Assembly (NCBI GenBank): GCA_964624145.1
Contig: CAZUXT010000047.1
Location: forward strand, 1-20,741
Length of the DNA stretch: 20,741 bases
Direction of reading: 5' to 3'
Source: WJMT01 sp964624145
GTDB taxonomy: Bacteria; Acidobacteriota; Aminicenantia; Aminicenantales; Aminicenantaceae
The position numbers were made by a program, and so were the translations under genes. The notes under the pieces are model-generated. The model searched no databases, was not told where the DNA came from, and saw only the letters and a list, made by a program, of their open reading frames with translations. Of the stretch, positions 16,091 through 20,741 are shown piece by piece (within the stretch, counting starts at the first letter, position 1; the number at the start of each line of letters is the position of its first letter).

Positions 16091-17320
16091 ATGGCTGAAC
16101 CGTTTCAAATAAAAGACAAAAACATGAAAATGATAAGACGGTATTTTAAAGGCCCTCAGAGCAGTTATTTCATTTTTGGCCCAAGGGGAACAGGGAAGAC
16201 AACCTGGTTAAAACACAACTTTAGAAATGCACTGAAAGTCGATCTTCTTGAACCTGAAACATACCGCTTGTATAAGGCACGGCCAGAGCGTCTCAAGGAG
16301 CTTATAGAAGGGAATCCTGACGAAAGAATTATTATCCTTGATGAGATCCAAAAAGCTCCGGAATTACTGGATGTGGTGCACTCTCTAATGGAAAACAAAC
16401 CCAAATTGCAGTTTATTCTTACTGGTTCGAGTGCCCGGAAAATAAAACAAAGTGGAATTAACCTTCTTGGAGGGAGAGCGCTTATAAGGACTCTTCATCC
16501 GTTTATGCATTCTGAGTTAAAGCATGAATTTTATCTCAACCAGGCTCTCCGATTCGGATTAATTCCTCTTGTGGTATCAGCAAAAAATCCAAAGGAAACA
16601 CTTGAGGCTTATATAACTCTTTATATGAATGAAGAAGTCCAGATGGAAGGTCTGGTTAGAAACATTGGAAATTTTGCTCGATTTTTGGAAGCTATTAGTT
16701 TTTCTCATGGGGCTGTCCTTAATGTCAGTAATGTTGCCAGGGAATGTGAAGTAAAAAGGAAGACTGTAGAGGGATATATTGAAGTTCTTTATGATTTATT
16801 GTTGGCTTATTCTCTCCCAATTTTTACTAAAAGAGCCAAAAGAGCTGTGATCCAACACCCTAAATTTTACTTTTTTGATACAGGCGTCTTCCGCACATTA
16901 AGACCTAAAGGCCCTCTTGATCAGCCGACTGAAATCGAGGGGGCTGCTCTTGAAGGACTTGTAGCCCAGCATCTTAGAGCCTGGATCGATTACAGTCAAT
17001 CCTCATTAAAACTTTATTACTGGAGGACAAAAGCCGGCACTGAGGTCGATTTCATTATATATGGGGATGAATGCTTTTGGGCCATTGAAGTTAAAAACAC
17101 TCCCAAAGTGCGCAGAAAGGAACTTAGATCTCTTAAAACATTTCATCAGGATTATCCAGAGTGTAAGCTTGTATTTGTTTATAGAGGAAGTGAAAGGCTT
17201 TTGATTGATAATGTGCTGTGTATCCCTTGTGACCGTTTTTTAGAAGGCATTAAGCCAAATCATCCACTTATTGAGACCAAAAAAGAGCCAGCGAGAGGAT
17301 TCGAACCTCCGACCTACTGA
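16091..17320 (+). CDS. AAA ATPase with C-terminal DUF4143 (PD-(D/E)XK-like) domain
   Basis: Cytoplasmic protein of 409 residues. Residues 15-140 are the ATPase: Walker A GPRGTGKT (30-37), Walker B RIIILDE (79-85, D84 and E85), and a sensor-like LTGSSARK (110-117). A winged-helix-like part (about 205-245, NVSNVARECEVKRKTVEGYI) follows. Then the DUF4143 region has FFDTGVFRTL, EGAALEGLVAQHL and the nuclease-like set EVD (D320) and AIEVK (E333, K335). These proteins are common in bacteria and archaea, usually alone and often on mobile DNA; their biological role is not settled. After DRFLEGI the usual family end is replaced by about 20 residues, of which the last 13 (KEPARGFEPPTY is their core) are antisense tRNA sequence, so the native C-terminus was probably lost at the insertion joint. 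It has its own promoter and palindrome. Confidence 0.88.
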   Translation: MAEPFQIKDKNMKMIRRYFKGPQSSYFIFGPRGTGKTTWLKHNFRNALKVDLLEPETYRLYKARPERLKELIEGNPDERIIILDEIQKAPELLDVVHSLMENKPKLQFILTGSSARKIKQSGINLLGGRALIRTLHPFMHSELKHEFYLNQALRFGLIPLVVSAKNPKETLEAYITLYMNEEVQMEGLVRNIGNFARFLEAISFSHGAVLNVSNVARECEVKRKTVEGYIEVLYDLLLAYSLPIFTKRAKRAVIQHPKFYFFDTGVFRTLRPKGPLDQPTEIEGAALEGLVAQHLRAWIDYSQSSLKLYYWRTKAGTEVDFIIYGDECFWAIEVKNTPKVRRKELRSLKTFHQDYPECKLVFVYRGSERLLIDNVLCIPCDRFLEGIKPNHPLIETKKEPARGFEPPTY

Positions 17321-17331
17321 TTACGAATCAG
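17285..17331 (-). tRNA. 3' part of tRNA-Thr(CGT), truncated
   Basis: On the minus strand the sequence gives an anticodon arm CTGA-TTCGTAA-TCAG (anticodon CGT, reading ACG), a variable loop, a T-arm GGAGG-TTCGAAT-CCTCT and an acceptor strand CGCTGGC with T at the discriminator position. The D-arm and 5' acceptor strand are missing: beyond 17331 the sequence has no cloverleaf partner. Breakage just 5' of the anticodon arm is the usual joint of tyrosine-integrase islands. No CCA is encoded. It also overlaps the ATPase stop, so it is a relic (attachment site), not a functional gene. Confidence 0.7.
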
Positions 17332-17425
17332 ATATTTTGTCAATTTTTTCCCTCTGTTATATGGGGTAGTCAGTTAAAAGCCTTTAACCAATTATAGCCG
17401 TAATTGGGCGTTTTTAGTCAAAATA

Positions 17426-17444
17426 TGTGACATATTTGTGACAT
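17426..17444. repeat. two in-phase copies of TGTGACAT next to the tRNA scar
   Basis: TGTGACAT at 17426-17433 and 17437-17444 start 11 bases apart, about one helical turn, so a protein could bind both on one DNA face. They lie about 100 bases inside the island from the tRNA joint, where arm-type integrase or excisionase sites are expected. The rest of 17332-17520 shows no gene. Confidence 0.35.
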
Positions 17445-17520
17445 GGGGAGAGGTCTACTAATAAAATGCTTATTTCTTTGTCATCCCTTTTTTCTGTATC
17501 AGGGATGCCTACTAATACAC

Positions 17521-17964
17521 TTACATTTTTCCCCATTCCCCTGACTCGATTAATATTTCTCTTGCCTCTTCCATTGATATATCTTTTTCTTTTGATAGTG
17601 TCATCATTTTCAAAACACGTTCCTCAACAAGTTCTCTTCTTCTTTGCATTTCGTTCATATCCAAACCAATACAAGAAACAAATCTAATTAATTTACCAGG
17701 AATTGATAATAATGATAATGGAAACGCTATAGATAATACTCCCAGAATCCAGCTTGTTGGAAACATCCAAAGCAAATGTAATGGTGATATTTTTAAAAAT
17801 ATAGTTAAAAGTAATGACACTATAAAAAGAAGGATAGTGTTTAAGGTTTGTTGTTGAATACCTCTGCCTCTCTTTATATGGGTCCTAACACCAAAAATCC
17901 AAGTTACTATAAAGATTATAGCAATAATTATTATAACAAGTTCAAAAATATTCAATCCAAACAT
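17521..17964 (-). CDS. small membrane protein with cytoplasmic helical tail, unknown
   Basis: Protein of 147 residues, unrecognised. Hydrophobic segments at about 8-28, 43-60 and one or two within 66-95 place the first two thirds in the membrane. The rest (about 98-147) is a charged helical tail with MQRRRELVEERVLKMM and an UBA/CUE-like stretch, SMEEAREILIESGEW. Only a weak AAAGAGA precedes the ATG. It is the last of four minus-strand genes, 90 bases after the coiled-coil pair. Codons are strongly AT-biased (ATT, TTA, AAA), like its neighbours and unlike the first 16 kb. Confidence 0.7.
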   Translation of the reverse strand: MFGLNIFELVIIIIAIIFIVTWIFGVRTHIKRGRGIQQQTLNTILLFIVSLLLTIFLKISPLHLLWMFPTSWILGVLSIAFPLSLLSIPGKLIRFVSCIGLDMNEMQRRRELVEERVLKMMTLSKEKDISMEEAREILIESGEWGKM

Positions 17965-18054
17965 TCTTAAATCTCTTTGATTATCATTTTGATTTATTTG
18001 AAACCAATTTATTTTTATCTTTTATTCTTTTTTTCATTTTTTCTTCTTTTAATT

Positions 18055-18555
18055 TTAATCATGTTCGTCATTATTTTTTTCTGACTCAATCAAATTTTCT
18101 TCCATTTTTTCAGATGGTTCCACAAATTCTTTATCTGTATAGAAATATTCTCCATTTATCTCAACCCGAATGCTACCCCAAAACGGACTCTTTTTAAGAT
18201 AGTTCTTATTTTTTTCCTGTTTTTTTCTTTTTTCATTTCCCTTTAAAACTGGCTCAGGCTCTATCCATCTTAATCCTAATTTTTGGGCTTTTTCATCCAA
18301 ATCTTTTTTCCAAGCCCTATTTGCTTCAGAGATTTCTTTTAATGAAATAAATAACTCCTCTTCTTGTTTTATTGTCCTTCTAAGTTTTTTCACATGCAAC
18401 TTTACACTTTTTATAGTACTAAATACATTTTCAACTTGAGATAATGCATCCTCAAAATTCGCTAAATCAATTTCCCATTCTACCTTATTAATCAATTTTG
18501 AGATAACATCAATATCCGCTCTGGTTTTTTCTAATTCTTTAGCTACCCATTTCAT
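18055..18555 (-). CDS. coiled-coil protein, unknown, coupled to the upstream coiled-coil gene
   Basis: Protein of 166 residues, not recognised. Residues 1-95 are predicted as long helices with heptad character (VAKELEKTRADIDVISKLIN through QKLGLRW). Then a basic stretch (KGNEKRKKQEKNKN) and a short strand-rich piece, GSIRVEINGEYFYTDKEFV, lead to an acidic tail. There is no signal or membrane segment. Its ATG overlaps the upstream stop by four bases and AGGAG lies within the upstream gene, so the two are translationally coupled and probably act together. The SIRVEINGEYFYTDKEF part could be a small beta module that binds a partner; that is speculation. Confidence 0.7.
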   Translation of the reverse strand: MKWVAKELEKTRADIDVISKLINKVEWEIDLANFEDALSQVENVFSTIKSVKLHVKKLRRTIKQEEELFISLKEISEANRAWKKDLDEKAQKLGLRWIEPEPVLKGNEKRKKQEKNKNYLKKSPFWGSIRVEINGEYFYTDKEFVEPSEKMEENLIESEKNNDEHD

Positions 18556-18875
18556 TTTTTCTCCTCTTCTTGCTCTATGAGCCTGCGAACTTCTTCATAT
18601 TTATTCAAACAGAATTCAATTCCTTTCTCTAATTCATCTGCCGCCTTTTTAGCTTGCTCATCCCCCATAGGAGCTTTTCCTCCTTCAGAGCCAAGACCTT
18701 CTAGTCTTGACTCTAACATCCTCATTAATTTCAAAGTCGGTTTTATCAGCCCTTTTAAAGATTTGACCTCTTTTTTAAGCTCTTCCCTTTCTGGTCCCCA
18801 TAGTTTTATTTCTGTCAAAGCATCTTCTAATTTGACCCTTAAATCATAAATTTCCTCTAATTCCATATTTTCCAC
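18552..18875 (-). CDS. small coiled-coil protein, unknown
   Basis: Protein of 107 residues made of two helical stretches (about 3-59 and 70-107) with dense E, K and L heptads, separated by a glycine-rich turn, LGSEGGKAPMG. A good binding site, AGAGGTGG, precedes the ATG. The helix-turn-helix length would let it form a hairpin or pair with the next protein, with which it shares a four-base overlap. No family is recognised and no catalytic residues are visible. It resembles the small structural or adaptor proteins often found on phages and islands, but that is only a resemblance. Confidence 0.7.
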   Translation of the reverse strand: MENMELEEIYDLRVKLEDALTEIKLWGPEREELKKEVKSLKGLIKPTLKLMRMLESRLEGLGSEGGKAPMGDEQAKKAADELEKGIEFCLNKYEEVRRLIEQEEEKK

Positions 18876-18924
18876 CTCTTTATTAAAAATACTGCAATAT
18901 TGTTAAACATTGAAAAAATTTGAT

Positions 18925-19500
18925 TTATAGGTCTGAAAAATTAATTGGTCCGAATTCTGGATTATATATTCCAAGCCATTTAACTCTATCTTTTTCCAAA
19001 AGAAGAACTATATTGTATTTTTTATAAGAATATATATGACTCGTTTTGTTCTTTGAAATTGATTTTGTTGATGGAGGCCCAAATCTTCTAATAACTTTTT
19101 TTGAGGCTAAGAAAGTCTTTATTCCTAGTATAGAAGCGTATCTAGAATGGGAAAAAATAAGTCTTATTTTGTCTTCTTCGTACGCAATATAAAAGTCTTC
19201 TTCCTCATATATCCAAATTCTTCCTTCCTCTTCTATGACTGAAGGCTCTCCTTTTAAAAACAAAATATCATCTTTTGTATCCTTCAGTGATATCCCCATA
19301 AATTCATTCATTTTTCTTGGGGTATTTGATATCTTATATACTACAAAAATTGCTAGCCCAGAAACTAAAGATATAACTAGAATTATTACCACCGATTTGA
19401 TAACGATTTTTTTCCAATTCCATCTATCTTTCGTAAAAATAAAAAGAAGTATTATTCCCAAAAAATATGAGGATAAAAATATTGATAGCCCTAAATCCAT
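18925..19500 (-). CDS. membrane-anchored protein with possible tandem BamE/SmpA-like repeats, unknown
   Basis: Protein of 191 residues from ATG 19500; the frame extends to a TTG at 19512 without a better binding site. Two hydrophobic segments (about 5-23 and 31-55) lead to a soluble part. This part shows two similar blocks: about 65-115 (GISLKDTKDDILFLKGEPS, then IWIYEEEDFYIAYEEDKIRLI) and about 125-180 (IKTFLASKKVIRRFGPPS, then HIYSYKKYNIVLLLEKDRV). The pattern (helix, G-x-P, aromatic strand, strand) recalls the BamE/SmpA-like fold seen in many lipoproteins; this is pattern recognition, not proof. A promoter lies upstream (19571-19599). First of four minus-strand genes, 49 bases before the coiled-coil pair. 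Confidence 0.68.
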   Translation of the reverse strand: MDLGLSIFLSSYFLGIILLFIFTKDRWNWKKIVIKSVVIILVISLVSGLAIFVVYKISNTPRKMNEFMGISLKDTKDDILFLKGEPSVIEEEGRIWIYEEEDFYIAYEEDKIRLIFSHSRYASILGIKTFLASKKVIRRFGPPSTKSISKNKTSHIYSYKKYNIVLLLEKDRVKWLGIYNPEFGPINFSDL

Positions 19501-19570
19501 ATTAAATCCCAAAATTCATTCTTTTTGTCCGTTTAAATTGGTTAAAATTTTTTCCCTTTACCTTCTATTA

Positions 19571-19599
19571 AGAATATAAGAGTATCCCTGTGGAGTCAA
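19571..19599 (-). promoter_or_regulatory. putative promoter for the four-gene minus-strand cluster
   Basis: On the minus strand, TTGACT (19594-19599), a 17-base spacer and TATTCT (19571-19576) point toward the gene starting at 19500. The 322-base divergent gap 19513-19834 holds this, a plus-strand promoter candidate and the next ribosome binding site. I see no gene or strong structure in the remainder. Confidence 0.4.
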
Positions 19600-19694
19600 G
19601 CAGACTGAATTTCTATAATGTTAGATTATGAACCCCATTTTTATGCTTTCTACAAGCTGAGTCTCTAGTACTATCTATCTTTCAGGATTTTTTA

Positions 19695-19724
19695 TTGACT
19701 TCATATCTTTGTTCTTTGTAGTAT
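19695..19724 (+). promoter_or_regulatory. weak promoter candidate for the zinc-ribbon membrane gene
   Basis: TTGACT (19695-19700), an 18-base spacer and TAGTAT (19719-19724) form a plausible plus-strand promoter. A second choice nearby is TTGTTC (19709-19714) with TATAAC (19731-19736). The AT-rich context lowers confidence. Confidence 0.3.
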
Positions 19725-19834
19725 TATAAATATAACAGCTTATAGGGTGGAAGTTGAAGAAAGCAAACAAAGTATAATCTGAATTAATAAAGCAAAAATA
19801 ATGTTCACAGAAATCTCTATGGAGGAGAAAAGGA

Positions 19835-20173
19835 ATGAATGATTCAGTAAAGGATTTAGAGAAAAAAAAGAAAAATGGACTTTTGGCTGCTGGACTTAAT
19901 GTAGTTCTCCCGGGTGCTGGATATATATATTGTGGGAGAGTTATTCTAGGGATTGGAGCCTTCTTTTTTGCTGGATTAATATTTTTAATTTATCCTTATG
20001 GAGCTATTTTAATTTGGGTAGTTGTTATAATCGACGGTTTTCTTTGTGCAGATAGATACAATAAAAAACTGGAAGGAGAAATAAAAAATCAGATGAAAAA
20101 ATGTCCCATGTGTGCCGAACTAGTTCAACCTGAAGCTAAAGTATGTAAACATTGCGGTCATAAGTTTGAATAG
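19835..20173 (+). CDS. membrane protein with C-terminal double-CxxC zinc ribbon
   Basis: Protein of 112 residues. After a basic start, two hydrophobic segments (about 14-32 and 37-68) contain PGAGYIYCGRVILGIGAFFF, the small-glycine pattern of TM2-like proteins. The C-terminus is a short zinc ribbon, CPMCAELVQPEAKVCKHCGHKF, with four cysteines in two CxxC pairs (CPMC, CKHC). Proteins of this make-up are common in bacteria and archaea and mostly unstudied; the ribbon probably binds a protein or nucleic acid at the cytoplasmic face. GGAGGA (19821-19826) precedes the ATG by eight bases. It is divergent from the minus-strand cluster and followed 78 bases later by the integrase-like orphan. Confidence 0.8.
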   Translation: MNDSVKDLEKKKKNGLLAAGLNVVLPGAGYIYCGRVILGIGAFFFAGLIFLIYPYGAILIWVVVIIDGFLCADRYNKKLEGEIKNQMKKCPMCAELVQPEAKVCKHCGHKFE

Positions 20174-20251
20174 AACAAAAAAGGGGAGCAAAGGTATTGG
20201 AATTTAGCCTTATAGAAATATTTTATGGACTAATGTAAAAAGGAGGATTTC

Positions 20252-20443
20252 ATGAAAGCGGATAAAAACTTTATCAATCAATTTGAAAGATTATTAGAGA
20301 AATATGAAATTGAGGTTGAGGAAAAAAGAAAGAAAGGGATATTAACGAAAAAGACAGCAGATACTTATCTCCGACACGTTAATACCTTCATTAGATGGTG
20401 TAAAGATGATTTCGTTCCAGGCGGGAGAAATATGAATAAATAA
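20252..20443 (+). CDS. 63-residue protein resembling a lone integrase core-binding (SAM-like) domain
   Basis: Small soluble protein with two or three charged helices. The stretch TKKTADTYLRHVNTFIRWC (about 30-48) has the spacing of the N-terminal core-binding domain of phage-type tyrosine recombinases, where T-x-x-T-Y-x-R-x-v-x-x-F-x-x-W is typical. No catalytic domain (R, HxxR, Y) follows; the frame ends after FVPGGRNMNK. An excellent binding site, AAAGGAGG, with five-base spacing argues for a real gene and not a broken integrase. It could be a DNA-binding accessory factor or a captured domain. The assignment rests on motif shape only. Confidence 0.6.
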   Translation: MKADKNFINQFERLLEKYEIEVEEKRKKGILTKKTADTYLRHVNTFIRWCKDDFVPGGRNMNK

Positions 20444-20523
20444 GAGTTAATGATGCTCAAAAGGAGTGATTTTTTACTGAGATAGAAGGATAAGGGGGAG
20501 AAAATCTCACGAAAGGAAAAAAT

Positions 20524-20741
20524 TTGTCAAATAATAAAGACAAAAATAAATCTTCAAAATCTCAACGTCGATATCACTATGTTTCACAATCTTATTTGGC
20601 AAACTTCACAAATTCAGGTAAAAAAGATGGACTTCTTTGGGTATTAGATAAAAAAAAATTAAAACAGTGGAGAAAAAAACCTAGAAAAATTGGATTCCAG
20701 AAAGATTTTTTTCGCATTGAAATATCTGGTATCAAACCAAA
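20524..20741 (+). CDS. DUF4238 family protein, 5' part (cut by window end)
   Basis: A frame opens at TTG 20524 behind GAAAGGA (20511-20517) and stays open to the window edge (72 codons). The product starts basic and polar, then has QRRYHYVSQSYLANFTNSG, LLWVLDKKKLKQW and IGFQKDFFRIE. This HYVxQxYLxxF opening followed by LWVxDK and KDFxxIE is what I know from DUF4238 proteins, frequent on prophages and islands; their function is not established. A TTG start is chosen because no ATG or GTG lies suitably. The missing 3' part prevents a length check. Confidence 0.68.
   Translation, partial: MSNNKDKNKSSKSQRRYHYVSQSYLANFTNSGKKDGLLWVLDKKKLKQWRKKPRKIGFQKDFFRIEISGIKP

Larger units (their letters stand above)
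15981..17315. mobile_element. ATPase cassette bounded by 19-bp direct repeats of tRNA sequence
   Basis: The identical 19-mers at 15981-15999 and 17297-17315 have the same orientation and enclose one complete gene with its promoter. This is the geometry left by site-specific insertion at a tRNA 3' end, where one copy is the target's own and the other comes with the insert. No recombinase gene lies inside, so it would have been moved in trans or lost its integrase. An alternative is two unrelated tRNA relics sharing the conserved T-arm. Confidence 0.4.
17285..20741. mobile_element. left end of an AT-rich genomic island at tRNA-Thr (continues beyond window)
   Basis: From the tRNA-Thr fragment rightwards the DNA becomes markedly richer in A and T than the first 16 kb. 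The genes change to small, poorly known ones, including an integrase-N-domain-like orphan and a DUF4238 protein. With the tRNA on the minus strand and only its 3' part here, the intact gene should lie at the right end of the insertion, past 20741. No complete integrase is visible in the window, so the call rests on the scar, the composition and the content. Confidence 0.55.

Noticed and set aside
17285..17331. Functional tRNA-Thr gene
   Set aside because: The D-arm and 5' acceptor strand are missing and no complementary 5' strand (GCCAGCG) is found in the expected place to the right.
17466..17687. 73-codon hydrophobic plus-strand frame beside the tRNA scar
   Set aside because: Mostly antisense to the helical tail gene at 17521-17964; its hydrophobicity reflects E/K codons read backwards, and no ribosome site is seen.
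18577..18849. 90-codon plus-strand frame
   Set aside because: It is antisense to the coiled-coil gene, which has a good ribosome site and a four-base coupling to its neighbour; the serine/phenylalanine-rich product is typical of antisense to E/K codons.
19235..19579. 114-codon plus-strand frame
   Set aside because: Antisense to the membrane-anchored BamE-like protein; no leader and no pattern of its own.
1..20741. CRISPR array or complete IS element with transposase
   Set aside because: No regularly spaced repeats of 25-40 bases and no transposase or complete integrase frame were found on either strand.

Overview
The window reads as a piece of a Gram-negative (double-membrane) bacterial chromosome. 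It carries RND efflux permeases with a periplasmic adaptor, signal-peptide exoproteins and a large secreted S9 peptidase. The mix resembles what is known from Candidatus Aminicenantes / Acidobacteriota-like genomes, but that assignment is a guess and no marker gene is present.

Layout. Positions 1-298 hold no convincing gene but fold into several strong stems with a likely pseudoknot, so they look like a structured RNA of unknown or mobile-element origin. Next come a membrane-anchored serine beta-lactamase-like hydrolase (459-1880) and a tight three-gene operon of two different RND permeases plus their membrane fusion protein (2042-9649), with no outer-membrane channel in the window. These are followed by a small acidic coiled-coil protein (9761), an EamA/DMT transporter (10114) overlapping tail to tail with a secreted CBM9-like protein (11005-11871, minus), and a two-gene operon of a conserved-looking polytopic membrane protein and an S9 peptidase (12010-15832).

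From about 15960 the character changes. A remnant of a tRNA T-arm/acceptor end lies at 15966-15999, and the 3' part of a tRNA-Thr(CGT) lies at 17285-17331. Both are on the minus strand and share a 19-bp identical core. Between them sits a DUF4143-type AAA ATPase with its own strong promoter and a perfect palindrome just downstream of it; the ATPase frame runs into the antisense of the tRNA fragment. Right of 17332 the DNA becomes visibly AT-rich and carries small poorly known genes. Four lie on the minus strand (membrane, coiled coil, coiled coil, membrane plus a BamE/SmpA-like repeat pattern). On the plus strand lie a membrane/zinc-ribbon protein, a 63-residue orphan of integrase-N-domain type, and the start of a DUF4238 protein cut by the window end. 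This is best explained as a genomic island, perhaps two successive insertions, at a tRNA gene. The intact tRNA-Thr is predicted to lie beyond the right edge.

The left 16 kb is mostly envelope, efflux and protein-degradation functions. The right 4.7 kb is accessory and is where undescribed biology is most likely.
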